Below are positions 32,539 to 41,556 of a DNA stretch of 64,000 nt, piece after piece. The position numbers and the translations under genes were made by a program. The stretch is taken from the NCBI GenBank assembly GCA_017306415.1, contig JAFKIL010000004.1:186001-250000 (forward strand). The letters are read 5' to 3'. Numbering within the stretch: the first letter of the stretch is position 1; each line of letters begins with the position of its first letter. The notes under the pieces were generated by a model that saw nothing but the letters and a program-made list of their open reading frames with translations, was not told where the DNA came from and did no database searches. The DNA comes from Microbacterium sp. (GTDB lineage: Bacteria > Actinomycetota > Actinomycetes > Actinomycetales > Microbacteriaceae).

Positions 32539-34631
32539 GCCGGATCCTCCGCCGTGGGGGGCGGCGCAGCGTTCGGCGCGGGGTTCGGCGCGACGTTCCG
32601 TGCGGGGTTCGGCGGGGCCTCCCGCGCGGGGTTCGGAGCGACGTCCCGAGCGGCGTTCGGCGCGGCGTCCCGCGCGCCGCCCGGTGCGGAGTCGAGCCGG
32701 ATGATCCGGTCGGCGATCGTCCGGGCCGTGGTGCGGTGCGACACGAGGAGGATGCCGGCGCCGCCGTCGGCCTCGCGGCGCAGCGCCGTCCAGAGGGCCG
32801 CCTCGGTCGCGGCATCCAGTGCGCTGCTCGGCTCGTCGAGGGCGAGCACCTCGGCGCGGCCGGACCGCCGCCGGTACAGCGCACGGGCGACGGCCACGCG
32901 CTGGGCCTGGCCGCCCGACAGTCCCGACCCGCCCGCGCCCAGCTCACGCCCCGGGTCGATGTCACCCGCCTGTGCGGCGTCGAGACACCCGCGCACGAGC
33001 GGATCGTCGACCGCTGCGGCGCCGAGCGCGACGTTCTCGCGCACGGTGCCGGCGAGGAGGCCGGGGCGCTGTCCGGCCCACGCGAGCACCCCCCGCGCGG
33101 AGGCGGCGTCGGTGGTCCGGCCGTGCACGATCACCGTGCCCTCGTGGTCGGCGAAGCCCAGGAGGGCGGCGAGCACGCTCGACTTGCCGGCGCCGCTCGG
33201 TCCTTCGATCAGCACGATCTCGCCCGCGCCGACGGCGAGGTCGACGGGCGGAAGGAGGAGCTCGCCGTAGCGCACCCGCAGGCCGCGCGTCTCCAGGATC
33301 GGCGACCGCGACGGCCCGGACCCCCCGGACGGCCCGGATGGCTCGGGCGACCGCGACGGCCCTGACCGCTCCCGCGCGTCCGGGACACGCGGCGCGAGCG
33401 GGGTGACGGTGCCCGTGTCGCGGACACTCACCGGGAGCGCGGCGGCCGCGTCGAGCACGGCGAACACGCCGTCCGTCGCGGCGACGCCCTCGGCGGCCGC
33501 GTGGAACTGCACCCCCACCTGGCGCAGCGGAAGGTACGCCTCCGGTGCGAGCAGCAGGACGAACAGACCGACCAGCAGTCCCAGCTCACCGCCGAGCAGA
33601 CGCAGGCCGATCGTGACGGCGACGATCGCCACCGAGATGCTCGCGAGGAACTCGAGGGCGAACCCCGACAGGAACGACACCCGCAGCACGGCCATCGTCT
33701 CCCGCTTGTAGTCGCGCGTGACGGTCTCGATCGAATCCGCCGCCCGGTGCTGCCGGCCGAAGATCTTCAGCGTGCCGAGCCCGCCCACCGTGTCGGCGAA
33801 CCGCGTCGCGAGGCGGCCGAGGGTGTCGAGCTGCCGTCGCTGCACCGCACGCGTCGCGAGTCCGATGAGCACCATGAACAGCGGGATGAGCGGAATCGTG
33901 ACGATCACGATGAGGCCCGAGACCGGGTCCGCGATGAGGATCGCCACGACGACGATCGGCATCGTGATCGCGGTCGCGACCAGCTGCGGCAGGTAGCGGC
34001 CGAAGTACGCGTCGAGGGCCTCCAGCCCGTGACCGGCCGTGACGGCGAGGCCGGCGGCGTTGCGCTGCGACATCCATCCGGGTCCGAGTCTGCGGACCGC
34101 GGCGACCAGTGCCTGTCGGAGCTGCAGCGACGCCCGCGCCGCGCCGAGCGCGGAGATGCGCTCGGACGCGACGATCAGCAGCGCCCGGAGGAGGATGAGC
34201 CCCGCGGCCGCTCCGATGAGGGGCACCAATGCGGAGAGGTGCTCGCCCTCGATGGCGCCGACCAGAGCGCGGGCGAGGAACCACGCGAATCCGACGATGA
34301 CGCCGGTCTGTGCGAACACGATGGCGGCGCTGATCACGAGGGCGCTCCGCGCGGCGCGCGCGTACCGCAGCAGCCGCGGATCCAGCGGCGGGGTGCGTCC
34401 CCGGCGGCGCGCGCCGGCGCCGGCGGCGGGGGATGCCGGGCCGAGGGCGGGGGATCCCGCGCCGGGGGCTGGGGATGCCGCGCCGGGGGCGGGGGATCCC
34501 GCGCCGGGGGCTGGGGATGCCGCGCCGGGGGCGGGGGATGCCGGGCCGAGGGCGGGCGGCGCCGCGGATGAGGCGGTCGTGCCGGTCGCATCCGTCTCCG
34601 CGTTCACGTCCGCCTCATCCGTCCCGGCCAT
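32535..34631 (-). CDS. cydD: Thiol reductant ABC exporter subunit CydD, with repetitive tails
   Basis: The other half of CydDC, 698 residues. The core (about residues 75-640) is a normal exporter: six helices, Walker A GPSGAGKSS, signature LSGGQAQRVAVARAL, Walker B VLALDEPSSALD. Both ends are unusual: the N-terminus carries six units of the type SPAPGA(A/G) (about residues 27-65), and the C-terminus (about 650-698) is built of NPAR/NVAPNPA-like units. A Pro/Ser-rich stretch also sits before the ATPase. Coupled to cydC. The start ATG at 34631 is the only good one. Confidence 0.92.
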   Translation of the reverse strand: MAGTDEADVNAETDATGTTASSAAPPALGPASPAPGAASPAPGAGSPAPGAASPAPGAGSPALGPASPAAGAGARRRGRTPPLDPRLLRYARAARSALVISAAIVFAQTGVIVGFAWFLARALVGAIEGEHLSALVPLIGAAAGLILLRALLIVASERISALGAARASLQLRQALVAAVRRLGPGWMSQRNAAGLAVTAGHGLEALDAYFGRYLPQLVATAITMPIVVVAILIADPVSGLIVIVTIPLIPLFMVLIGLATRAVQRRQLDTLGRLATRFADTVGGLGTLKIFGRQHRAADSIETVTRDYKRETMAVLRVSFLSGFALEFLASISVAIVAVTIGLRLLGGELGLLVGLFVLLLAPEAYLPLRQVGVQFHAAAEGVAATDGVFAVLDAAAALPVSVRDTGTVTPLAPRVPDARERSGPSRSPEPSGPSGGSGPSRSPILETRGLRVRYGELLLPPVDLAVGAGEIVLIEGPSGAGKSSVLAALLGFADHEGTVIVHGRTTDAASARGVLAWAGQRPGLLAGTVRENVALGAAAVDDPLVRGCLDAAQAGDIDPGRELGAGGSGLSGGQAQRVAVARALYRRRSGRAEVLALDEPSSALDAATEAALWTALRREADGGAGILLVSHRTTARTIADRIIRLDSAPGGARDAAPNAARDVAPNPAREAPPNPARNVAPNPAPNAAPPPTAEDPA
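34421..34560. repeat. 21-bp tandem repeats at the 5' end of cydD
   Basis: Alternating units GCGCCGGGGGCTGGGGATGC and GCGCCGGGGGCGGGGGATCC form 42-bp doublets, flanked by degenerate CCGAGGGCGGGGGAT copies. The 21-bp period keeps the cydD frame and encodes the SPAPGA repeat. Confidence 0.85.
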
Positions 34632-34651
34632 ATCTCGATCCTGCCCCAGCC

Positions 34652-34751
34652 CGTACCGTTCTCAGGAAGCGGCCCTCCCGGCGTCGACCGCCGCCGCCGG
34701 ATTCCGCCGGTTCCACCGGTCGAGCGGGGCCGCGGTCCTGAGAACGGTACG
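34652..34751. repeat. 100-bp hairpin element between cydB and cydD
   Basis: Perfect 16-bp arms CGTACCGTTCTCAGGA (34652-34667) and TCCTGAGAACGGTACG (34736-34751) enclose 68 bp with inner complementarity (AGCGGCCC / GGGGCCGC). It fills the 234-bp gap inside the cyd operon and could attenuate transcription from cydB into cydD or stabilise the upstream message. Confidence 0.8.
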
Positions 34752-34865
34752 CGGGGCCGGCCCGGCCTGACCTGCGGCAGGCGACGGTCGAGCCCGACGG
34801 TGGCCGGACCCGACCTCCGCCGGAGACCACGCCTCCGAGTCCGTCCGCGGCCCCAGCGGGCCCGC

Positions 34866-35897
34866 TCAGTGCGCGACCGCGGCGGCCTGCTCGATCCGGC
34901 TGCGCGAGACGCGCTTGCGGAACACCCAGTACGTCCAGCCCTGGTAGAGGAGCACGAGCGGGAGGAAGATCAGTGCCGCCCAGCTCATGATCGTCAGCGT
35001 GTACGGCGTGCTCGACGCGTTCGCGATCGTGAGCCCGTGCGCCGGGTCGGTGGTCGACGGCATCACGTTCGGGAACAGTGCGAACCACAGCATCAGCACC
35101 GCGAACACGACGGTCACCGCGCCGAGCCCGAAGGCCCACCCCTCGCGGTTGCGCAGGTTCGCGACGATCGACCCCACGAGGGCCAGCGCCGCGATCAGCG
35201 CGGCGACCACCACCAGGGTGATCAGCGGTGCACCCGCACCGATCGCGTTCGCGATCGTCCACACGATGAAGGCCGCGGCCGCGACGAGGGTCGCGAGGCC
35301 GGAGCGGGTCGCCAGCCGCCGGGCATCGTCATGCACCTGACCGTCGGTCTTCAAGGCCACGAAGTACACGCCGTGGGTGAAGAACAGCAGGAGCGTCGTG
35401 AGCCCGCCGAGCAGGCCGTAGGGGTTCAGCAGGGTGAGCAGCGTCCCGGTGAAGTTGTGGTCGGCGTCGAGCGGGACGCCCTGCACGATGTTGGCCACCG
35501 CGACACCCCACAGGAAGGCGGGGACGGCCGAGCCGATCACGATCATCCGATCGAAGCCGCGCTTCCACTTCAGCCCCTCGCGCTGGTGCCGGTACTCGAA
35601 CGAGACGCCGCGCAGGATGAGGGCCAGCAGGATGAGCAGCAGCGCGAGGTAGAACCCGCTGAACAGCGTCGCGTACCACTCCGGGAACGCCGCGAACAGA
35701 CAGGCGCCGGCGACGATGACCCACGTCTCGTTGAGGTCCCACACCGGTCCGATGGTGTTGATGATCTGGCGGCGGGAGATGTCGTCCTTGCCCAGGAAGG
35801 GGAGGGACATGCCCACGCCGAAGTCGAACCCGTCGAGGACGAAGTAGCCGACGAACAGGAATCCGACGATGAAGAACCAGAGGTATGCCAAGTCCAT
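34866..35897 (-). CDS. cydB: Cytochrome bd ubiquinol/menaquinol oxidase subunit II
   Basis: Membrane subunit of 343 residues with eight to nine helices. It starts MDLAYLWFFIVGFLFVGYFV and has the family motif LDGFDFGVGM, then NTIGPVWDLNETWVIVAGACLFAAFPEWYA, typical of CydB. With CydA it forms the high-affinity oxidase used at low oxygen. It follows cydA after 9 bp, so the two are co-translated; a hairpin separates it from cydD. Confidence 0.97.
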   Translation of the reverse strand: MDLAYLWFFIVGFLFVGYFVLDGFDFGVGMSLPFLGKDDISRRQIINTIGPVWDLNETWVIVAGACLFAAFPEWYATLFSGFYLALLLILLALILRGVSFEYRHQREGLKWKRGFDRMIVIGSAVPAFLWGVAVANIVQGVPLDADHNFTGTLLTLLNPYGLLGGLTTLLLFFTHGVYFVALKTDGQVHDDARRLATRSGLATLVAAAAFIVWTIANAIGAGAPLITLVVVAALIAALALVGSIVANLRNREGWAFGLGAVTVVFAVLMLWFALFPNVMPSTTDPAHGLTIANASSTPYTLTIMSWAALIFLPLVLLYQGWTYWVFRKRVSRSRIEQAAAVAH

Positions 35898-35906
35898 GTC
35901 GTCCTC

Positions 35907-37361
35907 CTAGTAGACCGTGGTCGGGACGTCGGCGAGCTCGCGGTCGGACTCGTCGTCCGAGCCGTCGCCCGGTGGAGGCAGCGGGTCGGGACCCTTGCGC
36001 ACCGTGCGGATGACGAGGCCGATCTCGACGACGGCGAGCGCCGCGTAGATGGCTGTGAACGCGAGCAGCGAGACGAGCACCTGCCAGCCCGGGACGTTGG
36101 GCGACACCCCGTTCTGGGTCAGCATGAGCCCGAAGACGATCCAGGGCTGGCGGCCCATCTCCGTGAACACCCAGCCCACGAGGCTGGCGAGCAGCGGCAG
36201 GGGAGCCGACCAGATCGCGACCTTCCACGCCCACTGCGGGACCTCGCGCTTCGCGTTCTTGCGCGTGAGCCACAGGCCGACGACCGAGATGAGGGCGGCG
36301 AGACCGCCGAGGCCCATCATCCACCGGAACGACCAGTAGGTGACCCAGATGATCGGCGAGAACGGCAGGTCGCCGCCCAGCTTGTCGGCGAACTGCGGCC
36401 ACTGCTGGATGTACTGGGCGTTCAAGTCGTTGATGCCCTCGACGCATCCGTTCAGGGTGTGCGTCGACAGCAGGGCGAGCAGGTAGGGCACCCGCACCGA
36501 GAAGAGCTCGCTCGATCCGTCGGGTGTGCCGAGGGTGAACAGGGAGAAGGACGCGTTCGCCCCGCACGCCGATTGATAGAGCGCCTCTGCGGCGGCCATC
36601 TTCATCGGCTGGGTCTCCACCATCACGATGGCGAGCTGGTCGCCGGCGAAGAACACCCCCACGAACGCGACGATCATGCCCCACATCCCGAACCGGAGGG
36701 CGGACCGCATCATCTCGATGTTCTGCCTGCGGGCCAGGTGCCACGCCGCGGTGGCGATCACGACGGCGGCGGCGAACATGAACGCCGCGAACATCGTGTG
36801 CGGGAAGGTCGCCAGCGCCACGGGATTCGTCAGAACGGCCCAGAAATCGACGAGCTCGGCCCGGCTGCCATCCGGGGCCATCTTGTAGCCGACGGGGTTC
36901 TGCATCCATGCGTTCGCGGCCAGGATGATGAATGCGGAGAGGGATGCCCCGGCCCACGCGATCCAGATCGTCGCGAGATGCGCCCCCTTGGGCAACCTGT
37001 CCCACCCGAAGATCCACAGCCCGAGGAAGGTCGCCTCGAGGAAGAACGCCATCAGCCCTTCGAAGGCGAGGGGCGCGCCGAACACGTCGCCCACGAAGCG
37101 GGAGTAATCCGACCAGTTCATGCCGAACTGGAACTCCTGCACGATGCCGGTGACCACGCCCATGGCGAAGTTGATCAGGAAGATCTTGCCGAACAGCCGC
37201 GTGAGGTGGAGCCACTTCACGCGCCCTGTCCGGTACCAGGCGGTCTGGAAGATGGCCACGACCAGGCCCATGCCGAGCGTGAGCGGCACGAAGATGAAGT
37301 GGTAGAGCGTCGTCAGGCCGAACTGCCAGCGGGCCAGCAGCAGCGGGTCGAGCAGGTCCAT
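35907..37361 (-). CDS. cydA: Cytochrome bd ubiquinol/menaquinol oxidase subunit I
   Basis: Catalytic subunit of 484 residues binding haems b558, b595 and d. The N-terminal haem ligand His lies in TTLYHFIFVPLTLG, QEFQFGMNWSDYSRFVGDVFGAPLAFEGL is a signature, and GRQPWIVFGLMLTQNGVSP is the GRQPW quinol-oxidase motif. The Q-loop is of the short type usual in actinobacteria. It heads cydABDC, and two matching palindromes lie 50-86 bp upstream of its ATG. Confidence 0.97.
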   Translation of the reverse strand: MDLLDPLLLARWQFGLTTLYHFIFVPLTLGMGLVVAIFQTAWYRTGRVKWLHLTRLFGKIFLINFAMGVVTGIVQEFQFGMNWSDYSRFVGDVFGAPLAFEGLMAFFLEATFLGLWIFGWDRLPKGAHLATIWIAWAGASLSAFIILAANAWMQNPVGYKMAPDGSRAELVDFWAVLTNPVALATFPHTMFAAFMFAAAVVIATAAWHLARRQNIEMMRSALRFGMWGMIVAFVGVFFAGDQLAIVMVETQPMKMAAAEALYQSACGANASFSLFTLGTPDGSSELFSVRVPYLLALLSTHTLNGCVEGINDLNAQYIQQWPQFADKLGGDLPFSPIIWVTYWSFRWMMGLGGLAALISVVGLWLTRKNAKREVPQWAWKVAIWSAPLPLLASLVGWVFTEMGRQPWIVFGLMLTQNGVSPNVPGWQVLVSLLAFTAIYAALAVVEIGLVIRTVRKGPDPLPPPGDGSDDESDRELADVPTTVY

Positions 37362-37410
37362 CGAGGGTCTCCGTTCCGCGTTCTCGGCGGGTGTGGATCA
37401 CAGTCCCATC

Positions 37411-37447
37411 TGTGGTCTGACCACATTGTAGCTGTGGTCTGACCACA
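37411..37447. promoter_or_regulatory. Twin GntR/LldR-like operators upstream of cydA
   Basis: TGTGGTCTGACCACA occurs twice, at 37411-37425 and 37433-37447, both perfect dyads around a central T, 22 bp apart (two helical turns). The core TGGTCTGACCA matches what I recall as the operator of FadR-subfamily GntR regulators such as LldR and PdhR. They lie 50-86 bp upstream of cydA. Confidence 0.8.
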
Positions 37448-37569
37448 CGTCCATGGGGTCGTGCGATCTTCGCTCAAGATATTCCTTCGCCCGTTTCTGC
37501 GGCAGGGGGGAGGGCCGTGAAAAAGACGGTCACGGGCCGGTCGTCCCCACCCGCGGGTAACCTCGGAGC

Positions 37570-38652
37570 ATGCCCCGGATGCCGCAGACGACGATGGTGG
37601 CCACCGCGCCGCTCGTCGACACCCACGGACGGGTGCACCGCGATCTGCGCATCTCGCTCACCGATCGCTGCTCGCTGCGCTGCACGTACTGCATGCCCGA
37701 GCAGGGGAACGAGTGGCTCGCGCGTTCGAGCATCCTCAGCACGGAGGAGATCGTCCGCATCGCGCGCGTCGCAGCTGCGGCCGGGATCTCCACCTTCCGT
37801 CTGACCGGCGGCGAGCCGCTGCTCCGCCCCGACATCGTCGAGGTCGTGCGCGCCCTCGCGCCCCTGGAGACGCCGGACGGGCCCGTGCAGATCGCCATGA
37901 CGACCAACGGCATCCGGCTGCCGGACTTCCTGCCCGATCTGGTGGAGGCGGGCCTCTCCCGCGTCAACATCAGCCTGGACACGCTCCGCCGCGACCGCTT
38001 CCACGATCTGACCCGCCGTGATCGGCTCGACGACGTGCTCGCCGGTGTGGCGGCGGCTGCGGCATCCGGCCTGCGGCCCCTCAAGCTCAACGCCGTGGCG
38101 ATGCGCGGTGTCAACGACGACGAGCTGTGCGACCTCGTCGAGTTCGCGATGGCGCACGATGCGCAGCTGCGGTTCATCGAGCAGATGCCCCTCGACATCG
38201 GGCACACGTGGGACCGCACCACGATGGTGACGCGGGACGAGATCCTCGCGACGCTGTCCGAGCGCTGGGAGCTGACGCCGGTGCCCGGCCGTGGCGGCGC
38301 ACCCGCCGAGCGCTGGCAGATCGACGACGGGCCGCACACGGTGGGCGTGATCGCTTCGGTCACCGCCCCGTTCTGCGGCGACTGCGATCGGCTGCGACTG
38401 ACGGCGGACGGGCAGTTGCGCAACTGCCTGTTCTCGCGCTCGGAATACGACCTCATGCCCGTCCTCCGCGGCGGAGCGGCCGTCGCCGCGGGCGAGGCCG
38501 TGTCGATCGGCGTCCGACCTCTGGATACCGGCATCGACGCCCGTATCGACGACGTGCTGCGGTCGTGCATCCGCGGCAAGCTGCCGGGGCACGCCATCAA
38601 CGACCCCGCGTTCCTGCAGCCCGTGCGCGGCATGAACGCGATCGGCGGCTGA
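37570..38652 (+). CDS. moaA: GTP 3',8-cyclase MoaA
   Basis: Radical-SAM enzyme that starts molybdopterin synthesis from GTP. The 360-residue protein has the SAM cluster motif CSLRCTYC (Cys about 36, 40, 43), FRLTGGEPLLR, and the second cluster FCGDCDRLRLTADGQLRNC near the C-terminus. It ends with the Gly-Gly tail needed for GTP binding. The ATG at 37570 follows no strong ribosome site; the ATG at residue 8 is an alternative. fdhD follows on the same strand. Confidence 0.96.
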   Translation: MPRMPQTTMVATAPLVDTHGRVHRDLRISLTDRCSLRCTYCMPEQGNEWLARSSILSTEEIVRIARVAAAAGISTFRLTGGEPLLRPDIVEVVRALAPLETPDGPVQIAMTTNGIRLPDFLPDLVEAGLSRVNISLDTLRRDRFHDLTRRDRLDDVLAGVAAAAASGLRPLKLNAVAMRGVNDDELCDLVEFAMAHDAQLRFIEQMPLDIGHTWDRTTMVTRDEILATLSERWELTPVPGRGGAPAERWQIDDGPHTVGVIASVTAPFCGDCDRLRLTADGQLRNCLFSRSEYDLMPVLRGGAAVAAGEAVSIGVRPLDTGIDARIDDVLRSCIRGKLPGHAINDPAFLQPVRGMNAIGG

Positions 38653-38709
38653 CGCGTCGGCATCGGCGGCCGCGGCATCCGGACGCACTCGCATCGAAGG
38701 GAGAGCACC

Positions 38710-39711
38710 ATGGGACGCATCACCGCACGGCGGCCGATCGTGCGCATCACCGTGGGGACCGACGAGGGCGACCTCTCGTCCCGGCGACCCGACACGCTTG
38801 CCGTCGAGGAGCCGCTCGAGATCCGGGTGGGTGGGGCGCCGCTGGCGGTGACCATGCGCACGCCCGGCAACGATGTCGAGCTGGCGGCAGGGTTCCTCGT
38901 GTCGGAGGGGGTGATCTCGCACGGCGGCGAGTTCCGGTCCGCGATCCACTGCGGCGGCCCAGGCACCGGCGGGGCGATCCCCGCGTCCGCTCTGCTGAGT
39001 CCGCCGTCCGCCGGTGCGGAGTTCTCGTTCTCGTCGGCTGCGGACGGCAACACGTACAACGTGCTGGACGTCTCGCTCGCGCCCGGGGTCCGCCTGCCGG
39101 ACCCGGCGCTCGCGCGGAACTTCTACACGACGAGCTCGTGCGGGCTGTGCGGGAAGGCCTCGATTGAGGCCGTCGAGACCGGGTCGGCCTACGACGTGGG
39201 TGCGGATCCGACGACGGTGGATGCCGCCGCGGTGGTCGGGTACCCCGACGCGCTGCGTGCGCGGCAGGCCGTGTTCGACAAGACGGGCGGCCTGCACGCC
39301 GCGGCGCTCTTCGATGCCGTCACGGGGGAGCTGCTCGTGCTGCGCGAGGACGTCGGGCGGCACAACGCGGTCGACAAGGTCATCGGATGGGCGGTGCTCG
39401 CCGACCGGCTCCCGCTCCGCGGGACGGTGCTGCAGGTGTCGGGGCGGGCGAGCTTCGAGCTCGTCCAGAAGGCGGTGATGGCCGGCATCCCGGCGCTCTC
39501 CGCGGTGTCCGCGCCGTCGTCGCTCGCCGTCGAGCTGGCTGTCGCATCAGGGCTCACCCTCGTGGGCTTCGTGCGCGGCACCACGATGAACGTGTACTCC
39601 CGCGCGGACCGCGTCCGCACGCGCGGGGGCTCGGCGGTCGGCGCGCCCGCGGGTGCGGGGGCCGTGTCGGAGATGGTTGCGTCCGAGATAGCTGCGTCGG
39701 AGTCGGCGTAG
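38710..39711 (+). CDS. fdhD: Formate dehydrogenase accessory sulfurtransferase FdhD
   Basis: Transfers sulfur to the molybdenum centre of FdhF-like enzymes. The 333-residue protein contains the reactive-cysteine motif [11 protein letters not shown], then [18 protein letters not shown] and [31 protein letters not shown] precedes the ATG by 4-5 nt. The last 40 residues are an Ala/Ser-rich extension. It lies 57 bp after moaA and its obvious client is the FdhF/YdeP protein encoded at 15836-18307. Confidence 0.95.
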   Translation: MGRITARRPIVRITVGTDEGDLSSRRPDTLAVEEPLEIRVGGAPLAVTMRTPGNDVELAAGFLVSEGVISHGGEFRSAIHCGGPGTGGAIPASALLSPPSAGAEFSFSSAADGNTYNVLDVSLAPGVRLPDPALARNFYTTSSCGLCGKASIEAVETGSAYDVGADPTTVDAAAVVGYPDALRARQAVFDKTGGLHAAALFDAVTGELLVLREDVGRHNAVDKVIGWAVLADRLPLRGTVLQVSGRASFELVQKAVMAGIPALSAVSAPSSLAVELAVASGLTLVGFVRGTTMNVYSRADRVRTRGGSAVGAPAGAGAVSEMVASEIAASESA

Positions 39712-39781
39712 TCCGGGGTCGGCGTCGTCCGGAGGTGGTGCGCTCCGGGGTCGGGGTCGTCCCGATGCGGCGCCCCGCTGT

Positions 39782-40405
39782 TCAGGCGCGGGAGAGCTGC
39801 ACGACGCATTCCGCCGGGTCGCACGACGGGTTCATGCCGTCGACGGCGAGCGGGCCGCGCGCCTCGCTGAGGACGCTCTGCATGAGCCCGAGGTGCACGG
39901 CGCAGAGCACGTCGCGATGCGTGGCGTGGGTCTGGGCGTGGGCGCACGGCGTGAGGTCGACCGTCAGGGCCGCTTCGTCCACGATGGGGTCGAATCCGGC
40001 CCCCTCCAGGTCGTCGACGAGCGCGTCGAGCTGGTGCAGCACCTCGGCGGGGAGCGGCGCGCCGGCCGGGTCCGGTGTGTCGGTCCACGGCAGGACCCGG
40101 CGCATCAGGTCGCCGCGACGTGCGGCATCTCGGGCCTTGCGCTGGGCGACGGGACTGGATGCCGCATCCGTGCCGGTGGCAGCGCTGTAGAGCACGCGCG
40201 GGCGTCCTCTGGTCGTGCGGTGCTCGGTCTCGACGACGACGTAGCCAGCCTCGATGAGCCGCTGCAGGTGCTCGCGGACCGTGTTGGCGTGGAGGCCGGT
40301 CGCCTCCGTGAGGTCCTGGACCGTACGCGCGGGGTGCTCCTGCAGCTGGTGCAGGATCTGCACGCGCGAGTAACTGGAGATCGCGGAGTAGGCAGGCTGG
40401 CCCAT
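39782..40405 (-). CDS. HTH transcriptional regulator with a C-terminal Cys/His cluster (SufR/ArsR-like)
   Basis: A 207-residue regulator. The winged HTH is YSRVQILHQLQEHPARTVQDLTEATGLHANTVREHLQRLIEAGYV, with a REXXR-like start. The C-terminal half has CAHAQTHATHRDVLCAVHLGLM and CDPAECVV, an arrangement that in SufR-type proteins holds an iron-sulfur cluster. It is convergent with fdhD, so control of the nearby molybdoenzyme or iron-sulfur genes is conceivable but not shown. The ATG at 40403-40405 is preferred over one 12 codons upstream. Confidence 0.82.
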   Translation of the reverse strand: MGQPAYSAISSYSRVQILHQLQEHPARTVQDLTEATGLHANTVREHLQRLIEAGYVVVETEHRTTRGRPRVLYSAATGTDAASSPVAQRKARDAARRGDLMRRVLPWTDTPDPAGAPLPAEVLHQLDALVDDLEGAGFDPIVDEAALTVDLTPCAHAQTHATHRDVLCAVHLGLMQSVLSEARGPLAVDGMNPSCDPAECVVQLSRA

Positions 40406-40489
40406 GCGCCCATTATCCGGGCACGGCGGCCGCCGCCGCATCCGATTCTCAATCGGTGAGGTGTCGACGGCCTGTGCGAGACTCGCGGG

Positions 40490-41410
40490 ATGACCGCATC
40501 CGCACGGCCTCTCAACCTGTTGCTCTGCGTCGCGATCGGCGTCGCGGCCGCGATCGTCGGCCTCCTGCCGTGGATCGTGACCGGGATGCGGCTGCCCCTG
40601 CAGAACGCGTGGGCGGCGGCGGTGATGCCGGACGACATGCCGATCGCGCTGCTGCCGTTCAGCCCGTACACGCTCATCCTCATGGCGGGGATGCTCGTGA
40701 CCGGTGCCGCGGTGGGCGGGACGGCGGGACGGCTGCTGCGCCGCCGGCTCCCGCGCGGCGGGGTCTCGGCGATCGCGGGCGGGGTGCTCGCGGTGCAGGT
40801 GCTCGCGGTCGTCCAGACCTCGGTGGCGGTGCTCGGCGGCCTGCGACAGGACGTGGAGGGGCGGCTGTACTTCGCCGCGATCCTCGGCGCGATCGTGCTG
40901 TCGGTCCTGCTCGGGGCGCTGACGCTGTGGCTCGTCGCCGTGGCCCCGCGTGCGGGTGCGGTGATCGGGTTCACGCTGGCGGCGCTCGCGGCAGAGCAGT
41001 GGGCTGCCGGGTTGATCGTGGCGCCGTTCAGCATCTCGGCGACGCCGTTCGCTCTCTGGCTGGCGGCGGCGTTGCGGTGGCTGCCGTCGGTGGCCGTGGG
41101 CATCGCGATCGCGTGGTGCGGTCTGCGTACGGTGGGTGGGGCGGTGGCGGCGGTCGGGAGTCTGCTGTTCCTGTGGGTCGCGCCCGCGACGACGAGTGCG
41201 ATCGGGATGGCAGCGGGGACGCGCGTGTACTGGCGCTTTCCGGCGGAGATGCTCGCGGCGGCGCGCGGTGTGTTCGTGAGCGCGCTCATGATCCCGTCGC
41301 TCTCGCTCCTGCCGGTGGTGCTGGCGCTGACGGTGGCCGCGGTCGGTCTGGTGTGGCGGCGCAGCGCCCGGTCGGCGCGGGCGGCGGGGGCGGTCACACC
41401 GTCGGCGTGA
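40490..41410 (+). CDS. Polytopic membrane protein of unknown function
   Basis: Hydrophobic protein of 306 residues with about seven to eight membrane segments, starting LNLLLCVAIGVAAAIVGLL. No family motif is recognisable and polar residues are few. The loop after helix 2 is arginine-rich (RLLRRRLPRGG), suggesting cytoplasmic location. It is divergent from the Cys-rich regulator with 84 bp between them, so it may be that regulator's target. Function unknown. Confidence 0.7.
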   Translation: MTASARPLNLLLCVAIGVAAAIVGLLPWIVTGMRLPLQNAWAAAVMPDDMPIALLPFSPYTLILMAGMLVTGAAVGGTAGRLLRRRLPRGGVSAIAGGVLAVQVLAVVQTSVAVLGGLRQDVEGRLYFAAILGAIVLSVLLGALTLWLVAVAPRAGAVIGFTLAALAAEQWAAGLIVAPFSISATPFALWLAAALRWLPSVAVGIAIAWCGLRTVGGAVAAVGSLLFLWVAPATTSAIGMAAGTRVYWRFPAEMLAAARGVFVSALMIPSLSLLPVVLALTVAAVGLVWRRSARSARAAGAVTPSA

Positions 41411-41556
41411 CCGCGGGCTGCCGTGCGGGAATCGGCCGCCTCACCCCGTCGGCGTGACTGCCGGGCTGCCGTCATCTCGTGGTGCGACCGCGGGCTGCCG
41501 TGCGGGGCTCGGCTGCCGTGCGGGAATACTGCTCGGCGGGTCGCGTTGCCCCGAGC

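Noticed and set aside
34800-37442. Very long open frame (880 codons) antisense to cydAB
   Set aside because: It is a by-product of high GC; its protein is an Arg/His/Asp/Glu-rich string without domains, while the opposite strand encodes clear CydA and CydB.
37411-37447. Reading the cyd palindromes as CRP or Rex sites
   Set aside because: CRP sites are TGTGA-N6-TCACA and Rex sites TTGTGAA-N4-TTCACAA; here the dyad is GGTC-T-GACC with a single central base.
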